DNA of 48,844 nucleotides from Phycisphaerae bacterium (GTDB lineage Bacteria > Planctomycetota > Phycisphaerae > JAAYCJ01): positions 1 through 48,844 of the forward strand of contig JAAYCJ010000037.1 in NCBI GenBank assembly GCA_012729815.1, given 5' to 3'. The notes under the pieces are model-generated. The model was not told the origin of the DNA, did not search any database, and was given only the letters and a program-made list of their open reading frames with translations. The position numbers were made by a program, and so were the translations under genes. Each line of letters begins with the position of its first letter. Position 1 is the stretch's first letter. Positions 1-7,793 of this stretch are shown one piece after another.

Positions 1-369
1 CGCGGCATGCGATCGGTCCTCAAGCCGGGCGGTATGCTGATCCTGGACACGCGAAACTGGGAGAAGTACCGTAAGGACCGGGTGCGGTTCGAGAGCTTCT
101 CCTCGCCGCGCGTCCGTGACGGGATTCGCTGTATCGTGTTGTACGTGCGAACGACGCCGGAGAGTTGGTCCGACCCGCACCTGACCGAGGTCGTGTTCAT
201 ACTGGAACAGGACGGCCGCGTCTCCCAGCGGAGCTATCCGATCGTCTACTGGCCGTTTCGGTACGCGGACCTGATCGCGAGAATCCGCGCCGCCGGATTC
301 GACGCCGTAGAGAGCGACCATAGCGAGAACCAGGACGGCTACGTCGTGGAGGCCCGGGCACATCCGTAG
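1..369 (+). CDS. Class I SAM-dependent methyltransferase, C-terminal part (cut by left edge)
   Basis: The frame is open to the left edge, so the start and the SAM-binding motif I lie outside the window and only about 122 residues are visible. The visible part starts near the typical post-motif segment (VLKPGGMLILDTRNW), which in class I methyltransferases forms strand beta-5 and the following helix. It ends with a C-terminal module (YADLIARIRAAGF) like that of glycine/sarcosine-type or generic small-molecule methyltransferases. The substrate is unknown. It is the first of a run of methyltransferases on the same strand and is followed 26 bp later by the next one. Methyltransferase assignment is fairly sure; any subfamily is inference. 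Confidence 0.8.
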   Translation, partial: RGMRSVLKPGGMLILDTRNWEKYRKDRVRFESFSSPRVRDGIRCIVLYVRTTPESWSDPHLTEVVFILEQDGRVSQRSYPIVYWPFRYADLIARIRAAGFDAVESDHSENQDGYVVEARAHP

Positions 370-395
370 CAACAGCGAACCATTGGAGTACCGTG

Positions 396-1154
396 ATGAA
401 TCAAGAGAACGTGTGGCATGAAGATGATGAGTTCTGGGACTTGTTCGCCGCGTCGATGTTCACGCCCAGGAAATGGGAGGAGGCGGTCGAGGAGGTCGAT
501 CACCTCGCCAGACTCCTGGACCTCGCGCCGGGCGCCGCGGTCTGCGACCTGGCTTGCGGGCCCGGACGCCACAGCATCGCCCTGGCGCGGAGAGGCTACG
601 CGACCACCGGCGTCGACCGGACCGCATCGTACCTCGCCGCCGCCGGCGACAAGGCTCAGGCTGAGGGTCTGCACGTCGAGTTCGTCCAGGCCGACATGCG
701 GACCTTCCGCCGGCCCGAGGCGTTCGACGCCGTGATCAACATGCTCACCGCGTTCGGCTATTTCGAGGATCCCGACGACGACCGCCGGGTGGCGGAAAAC
801 GTCCACCGCTCGCTGCGGCCGGGCGGGGCGTTCCTGCTCGACGTGGCGGGCAAGGAGTGGGTGGCCCGCATCTTTCAGCCGCGCGACTGGTCGCGCCTCG
901 ACGACGGCACGATCTTTCTGGCTGAGCGGAAGGTCCTGAAGAACTGGTCGTGGATGTGGAACCGCTGGATGCTGTTCAAGGACGGGCGGTGGTTCGAGAA
1001 GGAGCTCTCGCACCGGATTTACTCAGCCGTTGAGCTCGAGACGCTGCTCCGCCAGGCGGGTTTCGCTCGCGTGGACATCTACGGCCACATCAGCGGCGAA
1101 CCCTACGACCACCAGGCCAAACGCCTGATCGCGGTGGCGAGAAAGGCTTCCTGA
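396..1154 (+). CDS. Class I SAM-dependent methyltransferase
   Basis: 252-residue soluble protein. SAM-binding motif I is DLACGPGRHS at about residues 51-60. An acidic residue ends beta-2 (GVDR, about 67-70), and the post-motif segment LRPGGAFLLDVAG is near residue 145. I chose the ATG at 396 because a GGAG lies seven bases upstream; an in-frame GTG at 393 is the alternative. The C-terminal half (WSWMWNRWMLF, then YSAVELETLLRQAGF) is typical of generic methyltransferase_11/25-type enzymes with an inserted beta-sheet over the active site. The substrate cannot be told. It lies in a co-directional series of four methyltransferases with gaps of about 20-33 bp or a 4-bp overlap, so co-transcription is likely. 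Confidence 0.88.
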   Translation: MNQENVWHEDDEFWDLFAASMFTPRKWEEAVEEVDHLARLLDLAPGAAVCDLACGPGRHSIALARRGYATTGVDRTASYLAAAGDKAQAEGLHVEFVQADMRTFRRPEAFDAVINMLTAFGYFEDPDDDRRVAENVHRSLRPGGAFLLDVAGKEWVARIFQPRDWSRLDDGTIFLAERKVLKNWSWMWNRWMLFKDGRWFEKELSHRIYSAVELETLLRQAGFARVDIYGHISGEPYDHQAKRLIAVARKAS

Positions 1155-1187
1155 ACGGCCAAAAGGCAAGCGAAGGTGGAGTCCGTC

Positions 1188-2048
1188 ATGACAATCGATT
1201 TCGAATGCGAAAAAACCTGGTGGGACGCCAAGGCGTCCCGGGAGGAAAACGACACCGGCGCCGAGCCGATCAACCGGGCCCTGCGCTGGCGTGAGATCGA
1301 GCGCCGTCTGGACGGCGTCCGGACGATCCTCGACGGCGGCGGCGGAACCGGACGGTTCTCGATCCCGCTGGCCAAGCGCGGGTACGCGGTGACGCACCTG
1401 GACCTTTCGCCCGCGATGCTCGATTTGGCGCGGACCAAGGCCGAGGGTCTGAGCAACATCGCGTTCGTCGAAGGCAACGCCGCCGACCTGTCGCGCTATG
1501 CCGACCGGTCGTTCGATCTGGTGCTGGCCACCGACGGAGCCGTCTCGTTCTGCGGGCCGGAGGCTCAGAACGCTTTGGGCGAATGTGCCCGCGTGACCGG
1601 CGGCACGCTGATCGCGACGGTCTTCCACCGGGCCAAGCTGATCGCCCAGTGGGTTGACTGCAGCGTCCAGGCGACCGGCCGGCTGTTGCCCGCCGTCTAC
1701 GCGATGGCCGACCGCGGCGAGTGGCGGCAGGACCAGTTCGCCGAGAACGGTCTGCTGACCACGAAGAACACTCACGGCCGAATGGCCCCGATCAAGGCGT
1801 TCCTGCCGGATGAGTTGCGGACGGTTCTGGAGCAGGCGGGCTTGGAGGTGGTGCGAGTCGGTGGACTCGGCTCGCTGACGCATCTGTGCGAGAAGGAAAC
1901 GATCGAACGCGTCTTGCGCGACGAAGCTCTGCTGGCTGAGTTCATCGAGCTCTGCGACCGCTACGACCATGAGGTCCTTCCCGACGGTCCGGGGGTTCGC
2001 GAGCGGTGCGGCCTGATCGCTGTGGCCAAGCGACCGGCACGGGTCTGA
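1188..2048 (+). CDS. Class I SAM-dependent methyltransferase (paralog of the gene at 2882)
   Basis: 286 residues from the ATG at 1188, which has GGTGGAG upstream; a GTG at 1176 is in frame but overlaps that ribosome-binding site. Motif I is LDGGGGTGRFS at residues 48-58, beta-2 ends in LDLS and beta-4 reads FDLVLATDGAVSFC. The C-terminal part (AFLPDELRTVLEQAGL, then RYDHEVLPDGPGVRERCGLIAVAKR) matches the gene at 2882 position for position, so the two are paralogs separated by a different methyltransferase. The ligand is unknown. It is probably co-transcribed with its neighbours: 33 bp from the upstream stop and 18 bp to the next start. Confidence 0.9.
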   Translation: MTIDFECEKTWWDAKASREENDTGAEPINRALRWREIERRLDGVRTILDGGGGTGRFSIPLAKRGYAVTHLDLSPAMLDLARTKAEGLSNIAFVEGNAADLSRYADRSFDLVLATDGAVSFCGPEAQNALGECARVTGGTLIATVFHRAKLIAQWVDCSVQATGRLLPAVYAMADRGEWRQDQFAENGLLTTKNTHGRMAPIKAFLPDELRTVLEQAGLEVVRVGGLGSLTHLCEKETIERVLRDEALLAEFIELCDRYDHEVLPDGPGVRERCGLIAVAKRPARV

Positions 2049-2066
2049 TGAAAACCGTGGAGCACA

Positions 2067-2885
2067 ATGATGTTGTTGGATAGCATACAAGTTGTGGAAA
2101 AGACATACGGCACCCCTGAACTGGAATGGAATCGTCTGGAGCGCCGGCGGATGGAGTACGCGGTGACGCTGCGGGCGCTGGAGGAGCATCTTCCCGCCGC
2201 GCCGGCCGACGTGGTCGATATCGGCGGCGGGCCGGGACGGTACGCGATCGAGTTGGCGCGGCGCGGGTACCGGGTGACGCTGGCCGACCTGTCCAAGCCG
2301 TCTGTGGACTTTGCCCGGCGCAAGGCGATTGAGGTCGGCGCGCCACTGGCGGATTGCGTGAAGGCCAACGCGATCGATATGCCGTGCTTTGCGTTGGAGA
2401 GTTTCGACGCGGTGCTGCTGATGGGGCCGCTGTACCACCTGATCGACCCGGGCCATCGGCTGCGGGCGGTCAGGGAGGCCTACCGGATCGTCAAGCACGG
2501 CGGCGTGATCGTGGCGGCGTTTCTTGGTCCGTACCGCGCCCACATCAACGCAGTTGCCAATACCCCGCGGTACATCGTGGATGATCGCAATGAGTCCGAG
2601 ATGATCCTGAGTACCGGCATACACCGGGTGAAGAACCCCGGCACGGGCTTTCCCGATGCCTGGTTCGCCCATCCGAGCCAGATCGAGCCGTTGATGGCCG
2701 AGGGCGGCTTCAGACAGGTCGCTCTGCTCAGTTGCGAGGGACTGACGACCGAAAGGGACGACCAGTTCAACCTTCTCGACCCGGCGGTCTGGCAGGCCTG
2801 GGTCGAGCTGAACTACCGCGTCGGACACGATCCGGCTTTGCACGGAGCGGCCCAGCATCTGCTCTACGTGGGCGGAAAGGAATGA
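2067..2885 (+). CDS. Class I SAM-dependent methyltransferase
   Basis: 272 residues. Motif I is VDIGGGPGRYA at about residues 50-60, beta-2 ends in LADLS, and the MGPLYHLID segment plus IVKHGGVIVAAFLG are typical of the Methyltransf_11/25 type found in Firmicutes and Planctomycetes. The start ATG at 2067 is followed directly by a second ATG; GTGGAG lies five bases upstream. Its stop overlaps the start of the next gene as ATGA (2882-2885), indicating translational coupling. It sits between two paralogous methyltransferases (1188 and 2882) but belongs to a different subgroup. Substrate unknown. Confidence 0.9.
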   Translation: MMLLDSIQVVEKTYGTPELEWNRLERRRMEYAVTLRALEEHLPAAPADVVDIGGGPGRYAIELARRGYRVTLADLSKPSVDFARRKAIEVGAPLADCVKANAIDMPCFALESFDAVLLMGPLYHLIDPGHRLRAVREAYRIVKHGGVIVAAFLGPYRAHINAVANTPRYIVDDRNESEMILSTGIHRVKNPGTGFPDAWFAHPSQIEPLMAEGGFRQVALLSCEGLTTERDDQFNLLDPAVWQAWVELNYRVGHDPALHGAAQHLLYVGGKE

Positions 2886-3760
2886 CCATGACACGCACAA
2901 CCGACACGCAACACCTTTCGGTGCTGGAGAACTACTGGAACGGCCGGGCCGATCGCGAAGCCGGGCGCGAAGGGGTCGATCCGCGCAAGCGGGTCCACAC
3001 CGACCTGCTGTGGCGGGAGATCTGGCGGTGCGTCGGCGGGCGCGAGCGGCTGACCATCCTCGATGCCGGCGGCGGGACCGGGCGGTTCTCGATCGGCCTG
3101 GCCGAGGCTGGGCACCACGTGGTGCACCTGGACATCTCGGGCAAGATGCTCACCGAGGCCCGACGGCGCAGCCGCCACGTCCAGACCATGCGGTTCGTTC
3201 AGGGCAGCATCACGAGTCTGGGCGTGTTCGAGGACAACGCCTTCGACATGGTGCTGTGCCTCGACGCGCCGCTGTCGTTCTGCCACGATCGCTACGAGCA
3301 GGCCCTGGGCGAACTGGTCCGCGTGTGCCGCTCGACGCTCGTACTCAACGTGTTCAGCCGCCTGGCCATCGTGCCGCTGGGCGTGCCGTTCGACGTGAAG
3401 CACTACCGGCGGCTCAACACCGTCCATCAGGTTTTCGATACCGGCACGCTTGAAGTCACCGAAGAGTTGCGGCGTCTTCAGCCGAGCATCATGCCGAGCT
3501 GGCACGCGTTCATGCCGGACGAGCTGGCTGCGATGCTCGAAGACGAGGGCTGCCGGCCGGTCCGCGCCTCAGCCCCCGGAGCACTGGCGTGCCTGGTCGA
3601 GCCGGAGACGCTGCGGGAGATCCTCGACGAGCCGGACCTCTACGAGGAGTACCTGGAGTTCGAGGAGCGTTACGACGCCAGCCCGTTCGTGCGGGGCATC
3701 GCGTGTCCCGGCGGCAGCGGCCTGCTCGTGACGGCTCAGAAAGCAAACGGAACCCGCTGA
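2882..3760 (+). CDS. Class I SAM-dependent methyltransferase (paralog of the gene at 1188)
   Basis: 292 residues from the ATG at 2882, which overlaps the upstream stop (ATGA) and follows GGAAAGGA; a second in-frame ATG at 2888 is possible. The frame is open upstream to 2732, but that part only shadows the preceding gene. Motif I is LDAGGGTGRFS (about residues 60-70), beta-2 ends in LDIS and beta-4 reads FDMVLCLDAPLSFC. The C-terminal half (AFMPDELAAMLEDEGC ... RYDASPFVRGIACPGGSGLLVTAQK) is shared with the gene at 1188. The pair probably arose by duplication and then diverged. Substrate unknown. Confidence 0.9.
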   Translation: MTMTRTTDTQHLSVLENYWNGRADREAGREGVDPRKRVHTDLLWREIWRCVGGRERLTILDAGGGTGRFSIGLAEAGHHVVHLDISGKMLTEARRRSRHVQTMRFVQGSITSLGVFEDNAFDMVLCLDAPLSFCHDRYEQALGELVRVCRSTLVLNVFSRLAIVPLGVPFDVKHYRRLNTVHQVFDTGTLEVTEELRRLQPSIMPSWHAFMPDELAAMLEDEGCRPVRASAPGALACLVEPETLREILDEPDLYEEYLEFEERYDASPFVRGIACPGGSGLLVTAQKANGTR

Positions 3761-3803
3761 CGCTTTGGTCCGCGCGTCGGCGTCATGCGACAGAGATATC
3801 GCC

Positions 3804-4054
3804 ATGAACATTATGGAGATGACCATCGACGACTACGACGAGACGATCGCCCTGTGGCGGGCGGCGTCGGGCGCGGGCTGGTCGAGACGGCTTTGTCCGC
3901 CCTGCGTGAGACCGGCATCGGCAAGTGCCACATCATGGTGTTCGCGGACAATCGCGCCGGCAGCGCGTTCTGGCGGCGCATCGGCTGGTCGCTTCGCGAC
4001 GACCTGCGTTTCATGTCGAAGATGATCGAGGAACCGATGCTCGGTCTGGCGTAG
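3804..4054 (+). pseudogene. GNAT N-acetyltransferase remnant with internal deletion and frameshift
   Basis: Two pieces of one GNAT protein lie in different frames. From 3804 a frame reads MNIMEMTIDDYDETIALWRAASG, the usual N-terminus of this GNAT group. From about 3865 another frame reads GRGLVETALSALRETGIGKCHIMVFADNRAGSAFWRRIGW and runs to the TAG at 4052-4054, which is the end of the acetyl-CoA loop plus the C-terminal half. The roughly 50-60 residues expected between them (central beta strands and most of the Q/R-x-x-G-x-G/A loop) are absent. The join falls inside a GC-rich repetitive stretch (GGCGGG/CGTCGGGCGCGGG), compatible with a slippage deletion. A non-functional remnant is the simplest reading. 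Confidence 0.8.
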
Positions 4055-4093
4055 GGCGGGTGGTTCTGCGGCAACGCCGCAGGTTCACCCGCC
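4051..4093. repeat. GTAGGG palindromic repeat, copy 1
   Basis: Nested perfect palindrome directly at the stop of the GNAT remnant. The outer arms are GGCGGGTG (4055-4062) and CACCCGCC (4086-4093). Then comes a symmetric GTT/GTT internal loop, inner arms CTGCGGC and GCCGCAG, and an AAC triloop. The leading GTAG supplies the upstream stop codon. Copy 2 (7790-7830) has the same outer arms and GTT loops but a different, still paired inner stem. There is no T-tract, so a classical terminator is unlikely. Confidence 0.85.
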
Positions 4094-4121
4094 ACGAGAA
4101 AGCAAAGCAAGGAGAACGATT

Positions 4122-4817
4122 ATGATACAGCAACCCGCGTGGCAGTTTGATGAGTTGAGTCAGGTTGGGGTCGATTATGCCGATCCGGCCGAGGTGGCGG
4201 CGTATGAGGAGCGGCATCGGCGATTTCGCGATCTGGACGGCGAAAACCGCCGGTTGATCGAGCGGCTCGGATTGAGCGGGCAAGAGACGCTGATCGATAT
4301 CGGGTCGGGCACCGGGCTGTTCATCCTGGCGGCGGCGCCGCACTGCGCGAAGATTCACGCGGTGGATGTTTCGGAGGCGATGCTGGCGTTCGCGCAGGGG
4401 CGGGCGAAGGCGGCTGGGGTCGGCAACATCGCGTTTCATCGCGGCGGGTTCCTGACCTACGAGCATGCGGGCGAGCCGGCGGATGTGATTGTGACGGCAG
4501 CGGCATTGCACCACCTGCCGGACTTCTGGAAGCAGGTGGGCTTGAACCGGTTGGCCGCGATGCTGAAGCCCGGCGGGCGGCTGTACGTCAAGGACGTGGT
4601 CTGGTCGTTCGACCCGGCTGGATACCGAGCGTTTTTTGACGGCTGGCTCGCCGATACGCCGGCGGTGCGGGACCAGGCGCTGGTGCACGCCCGCCAGGAA
4701 TTCAGCACGACGGCGTGGATCATGGAAGGCCTACTCGAACGGGCGGGGCTGACGATCGAGAGCGTCGAGCACCACGGTGGCTTCATGGCGGAGTACTTCT
4801 GTCGACGGCGGGAGTAG
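4122..4817 (+). CDS. Class I SAM-dependent methyltransferase (UbiE/COQ5-like fold)
   Basis: 231 residues. Motif I is LIDIGSGTGLF (about residues 57-67) and beta-2 ends in VDVSEAML. The AALHHLPDFWKQ segment and LKPGGRLYVKDVVW are typical of Methyltransf_11/25 enzymes. The C-terminus carries an aromatic-rich segment (YRAFFDGWLADTP). The start ATG at 4122 has a good AAGGAG ten bases upstream. It follows the GNAT remnant and palindromic repeat copy 1, and its own stop codon is again followed immediately by a palindrome (4818-4837). Substrate unknown; no quinone-biosynthesis neighbours, so I do not call it ubiE. Confidence 0.9.
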   Translation: MIQQPAWQFDELSQVGVDYADPAEVAAYEERHRRFRDLDGENRRLIERLGLSGQETLIDIGSGTGLFILAAAPHCAKIHAVDVSEAMLAFAQGRAKAAGVGNIAFHRGGFLTYEHAGEPADVIVTAAALHHLPDFWKQVGLNRLAAMLKPGGRLYVKDVVWSFDPAGYRAFFDGWLADTPAVRDQALVHARQEFSTTAWIMEGLLERAGLTIESVEHHGGFMAEYFCRRRE

Positions 4818-4837
4818 CGACCCGCCGCTGCGGGTCG
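4818..4837. repeat. Short palindrome at stop codon
   Basis: Arms CGACCCGC (4818-4825) and GCGGGTCG (4830-4837) around a CGCT loop, beginning one base after the TAG at 4815-4817. It resembles the GTAGG palindromes elsewhere in the window in placement and in the TAG-hairpin layout, but the arm sequence differs. There is no T-tract. Confidence 0.6.
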
Positions 4838-5357
4838 GCTGGACACGGTAGTTGGCATCGTGCGACTTCCCTTTGTGGAGGGCACGGAACAGGCGGAGCA
4901 CGCGGAAAGCGCGGTTTGGAGAGGCGGGCTTTGGAGAGACCGTGGAGGCCTGTTGGCCGGCGCGGGTTGGTTGTACGTTTTGTACAATTGGCGCGGTCTT
5001 GTACAAAACCGCGGTTGCGGTGTAAACTTCGGCGGCGGCGTGGGATGCGCGGGTTTTGTACAAATCGTAAGATTTGTCGCGGCCCGCCTCGTTCCCGCCG
5101 GAGCGTCAAGCGGGTCAGAAGATCGGAGGCGTATTGAGTTGTCAAGCGTCACTGGTCGACGCACGGGGGAGCGGAGGCTTCGCCCGCACAATAAAGATAC
5201 CACATGAATTTGGGAGCTCGGAACACGGGTTTTTGGGCCGGCAACAGGATCGCATAGGGATTTCCATAGAGACTTGCGAGACCAATGCGGAATGAATGGA
5301 GAGTCCGCCGAGGGCGGCGGACCCACATGGAGCCGCCGACAAGACAGGAGAAAGGCG
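4838..5357. other. Non-coding stretch with TTGTACAA palindromes
   Basis: About 520 bases without a convincing gene. The octamer TTGTACAA occurs at 4980-4987, 4999-5006 and 5056-5063, with a TTGTAC half-site at 4971-4976. Starts are 19 and 57 (3 x 19) bases apart. The middle copy is the centre of a 22-bp palindrome (4992-5013) with ten of eleven pairs matched. A seven-bp hairpin with a GTAA tetraloop (5060-5077) overlaps the third copy. Short frames read FVQN-, LYKT- and NCTK-like peptides but no protein family. A regulatory region or a decayed dispersed repeat are both possible. AGGAG at 5347-5351 serves the gene at 5358. Confidence 0.7.
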
Positions 5358-5906
5358 ATGGTGGAGTTGCGGACTGAACGGCTGGTGCTTCGCGAGTGGC
5401 GTGAGGGCGATTTCGGGGCGGTGCATGCGTACGCTACGGACCCGCAGACCGTGCGTTTCATGGCGTTCGGGCCGAATACGGAGGAGCAGACGCGGGAGTT
5501 TCTGGTTCGTCAGATCGAACGGCAGGGTCAGGATCCGCGGACGGACTACGGGCTGGCGATGACGCTGCGGGAAGGCGGCCGGCTGATCGGCGGCTGCGGG
5601 ATCTATCTGCGCGAGCGGGAGGGGGCGTCGATGGGGTACATGCTTCGCCGCGACTGCTGGAATCGCGGGTACGCCACCGAGGCGGCCAGGGCGCTGCTGG
5701 GTTTGGGGTTTGAGCAGCTTGGACTGCACCGCATCATCGCCAAGTGCGACACCGGGAACGGAGCGTCGGCGCGGGTGATGGAGAAGATCGGCATGCGGCG
5801 TGAGGGGCACTTCCGGCAGTCCGATCTGGTGCGCGGCGAATGGCGCGACGAGTATCTCTATGCGATGCTCGAGTCCGAGTGGCGGGAGAAGCACGATGGC
5901 CAATGA
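5358..5906 (+). CDS. GNAT N-acetyltransferase, RimJ/RimL type
   Basis: 182 residues. It starts LRTERLVLREWREGDFGAVHAY, the canonical beginning of Acetyltransf_3 (RimJ/RimL-like) proteins. ASMGYMLRRDCWNRGYATEAARALLGLGFEQLGLHRIIAKCDTGNGASARVMEKIGMRREGHFR covers the acetyl-CoA loop (R-D-C-W-N-R-G-Y-A) and the N-x-A-S-x-R-V-M-E-K-I-G-M signature. The group transfers acetyl from acetyl-CoA to N-terminal amino groups of ribosomal proteins or to small amines or antibiotics; the substrate here is unknown. The ATG at 5358 has AGGAGAAAGG upstream. Its end overlaps the next gene by 11 bp, pointing to coupled translation of two acetyltransferases. Confidence 0.9.
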   Translation: MVELRTERLVLREWREGDFGAVHAYATDPQTVRFMAFGPNTEEQTREFLVRQIERQGQDPRTDYGLAMTLREGGRLIGGCGIYLREREGASMGYMLRRDCWNRGYATEAARALLGLGFEQLGLHRIIAKCDTGNGASARVMEKIGMRREGHFRQSDLVRGEWRDEYLYAMLESEWREKHDGQ

Positions 5907-6957
5907 GAATCTGCAGCTCGTCGAGCTTTCGGTTAGGCACCGGGACGCGTTGCTGGCGATGGTCAAGGAATATCACGACCAGGGTGATCCGCGGCACGGC
6001 GGGGTTTTGGAGGACGTTGACGCATACATCCGGCGGCAGCAGGACAACTCCGCTGGGCGGACTCTCGACGAAGGCATCGTGCCGCAGACGACGTACGTTC
6101 TGGTCAGCGACGGGGCGCTATTGGGCACGGCGCGGCTGCGGCACGCGCTGGTTGAAAGCCTGAAGATCGAAGACGGCCACATCGGCTACGACATCCGGCC
6201 GTCGCAGCGGCGAAAGGGGTACGGGACGGCCATTCTCCGTCTGGTCCTGGCGGAGGCCCGCAAGCTCGGCCTGGACCGCGTGCTGGTGACCTGCGACATC
6301 GACAACGTCGGTTCGGGCAAGATCATCCGCGCCAACGGCGGCGTGTTCGACCGCGAGACCATCTCGCCGCGCTCCGGCAAGCGGGTCTCGCTGTATTGGA
6401 TCGACCTGTCCGCGCGGGTTGCCGAGGGCGAGATCATCATCCGCGACGCGACGCTGGAGGACATTCCGGGCATGGTCGCCGTGCGGATCGCCACGTGGCG
6501 GACGACTTACGTCGGGATCGTACCGGACCACGTGCTGGACGAGCAGTCGCAGGAGAAGATCGAGGCCCGGTGGCGGCAGTGGCATCTGGAGATGAAGCCG
6601 GATGACGTGACGCTGGTGGCGGAGGATAACGGGACGGTCGTCGGTTTCGCCAAGGGCGGGGCCCACTGGGGTGACGTGCCCGGTTACGACGGGCGGCTCG
6701 GCGGGTTGTACATTCTCAAGTCGCACCAGCGTCGCGGGTTGGGCCGGCGGCTGGTGGCGGCGTTTGCCAAGCGGCTTGCCGCCCGCGGCTGTCGTTCGCT
6801 GGCGATCTGGGTGTTGGCCCGGAATCCGTCGCGCGGCTTTTACGAGCGTCTCGGCGGGACGCCGGTTGCGGAGCAGCCGATCGATATCGGCGGTGTGGCA
6901 TTGCCCGAGGTGGCCTACGGCTGGCCGGATATTTCGGTGCTGTTCCAGGCGAAGTGA
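5896..6957 (+). CDS. Tandem two-domain GNAT N-acetyltransferase
   Basis: 353 residues with two complete GNAT domains. Domain 1 (about 1-170) resembles the COG3981-type predicted acetyltransferases (HIGYDIRPSQRRKGYGTAILRLVLAEARKLGLDRVLVTCDIDNVGSGKIIRANGGVF). Domain 2 (about 180-350) has the ordinary loop SHQRRGLGRRLVAAFAKRLAARGC and ends in NPSRGFYERLGG. Both acetyl-CoA loops (RRKGYG and RRGLGR) look intact. The ATG at 5896 lies inside the end of the preceding GNAT gene. Two-domain GNATs are known (for example mycothiol synthase), but this one does not resemble MshD closely enough to name. It could be a fusion of two enzymes or one catalytic and one structural half. Confidence 0.88.
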   Translation: MANENLQLVELSVRHRDALLAMVKEYHDQGDPRHGGVLEDVDAYIRRQQDNSAGRTLDEGIVPQTTYVLVSDGALLGTARLRHALVESLKIEDGHIGYDIRPSQRRKGYGTAILRLVLAEARKLGLDRVLVTCDIDNVGSGKIIRANGGVFDRETISPRSGKRVSLYWIDLSARVAEGEIIIRDATLEDIPGMVAVRIATWRTTYVGIVPDHVLDEQSQEKIEARWRQWHLEMKPDDVTLVAEDNGTVVGFAKGGAHWGDVPGYDGRLGGLYILKSHQRRGLGRRLVAAFAKRLAARGCRSLAIWVLARNPSRGFYERLGGTPVAEQPIDIGGVALPEVAYGWPDISVLFQAK

Positions 6958-7013
6958 GCGTCCCAGCCGCGCGAGCTCAGCCGAACCTGTTCGTATTGGG
7001 AGACAATTGAGCG

Positions 7014-7793
7014 ATGAAAGAAGCCTTCGTGGTAAACGCTCCGGTCGGCTTCGACTGGCGCGGTTGGATCGAGCGCTGGGACCGCATGCAGGAGCGGTAC
7101 ATTCCGTTTCGCGGCGAGCGGATGACGTTGATGGTGGAGTTGATCCGCCGGACGCAGGAGACGCCGAAGCGGGTGGTCGATCTGGGGTGCGGACCGGGTT
7201 CGCTGATGCACGCGATTCTTGAAGCGCTGCCGGACACCCAGGTGATCGGCGTCGACTTCGATCCGACTCTGCTGGGCCTGGCCCGCAAGCGATTGGAGGC
7301 GTTCGGGCAACGGGTCGCACTGCTGCAGGCCGATTTGAGGAGTCCGCATTGGTCTGACCGGATCGACGGGCCGTGCGGGGCCGTGGTCTCGGCCACCTCG
7401 CTTCACTGGCTCAGCGAATCGCAGTTGGCTTCGTTGTACGGGCGGATCGGCCGGCTGCTTATTCCGGGCGGCATTTTTCTGAACGCCGATCACGTCGGCA
7501 GCGTCATCCCAGCCGTTCAGCGGTTCTGGGGCGACCGGCGGTCCGCGATGCTCGACCGGGCCGATCCGAACGTCGACGACTGGAAGGGATTCTGGCGGCG
7601 CGTCGGCGAGGCGCTCGGCCTTGACACCGACGCTCTTCACCGCGAGATTATTGGCGATTGGTCCGGCGTCGAGGAAGGCCTGCCGCTTTCGTGGCATTTC
7701 GAACGGCTTGGCGAGTCCGGATTCGGCGCGGTCGACTGTTTCTGGCGGTCGGGCGGCGACGCGATTTACGGCGGCCTGCGCGGCGATGGGTAG
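7014..7793 (+). CDS. Class I SAM-dependent methyltransferase (trans-aconitate methyltransferase-like)
   Basis: 259 residues. Motif I is VVDLGCGPGSL (about residues 54-64), beta-2 ends in GVDFDPTLL, an acidic motif II reads LLQADLRSPHW, and the segment AVVSATSLHWLSESQLASLYGRIGRLLIPGGIFLNADHVG resembles trans-aconitate 2-methyltransferase and its relatives. The substrate is not certain. Its TAG stop (7791-7793) is part of palindromic repeat copy 2. It is preceded by the two-domain GNAT (56-bp gap) and followed by the HIT gene. Confidence 0.9.
   Translation: MKEAFVVNAPVGFDWRGWIERWDRMQERYIPFRGERMTLMVELIRRTQETPKRVVDLGCGPGSLMHAILEALPDTQVIGVDFDPTLLGLARKRLEAFGQRVALLQADLRSPHWSDRIDGPCGAVVSATSLHWLSESQLASLYGRIGRLLIPGGIFLNADHVGSVIPAVQRFWGDRRSAMLDRADPNVDDWKGFWRRVGEALGLDTDALHREIIGDWSGVEEGLPLSWHFERLGESGFGAVDCFWRSGGDAIYGGLRGDG

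Noticed and set aside
4971-5077. CRISPR-like array
   Set aside because: Only three eight-base palindromes with uneven spacing and no long identical repeats or spacers; no cas genes.
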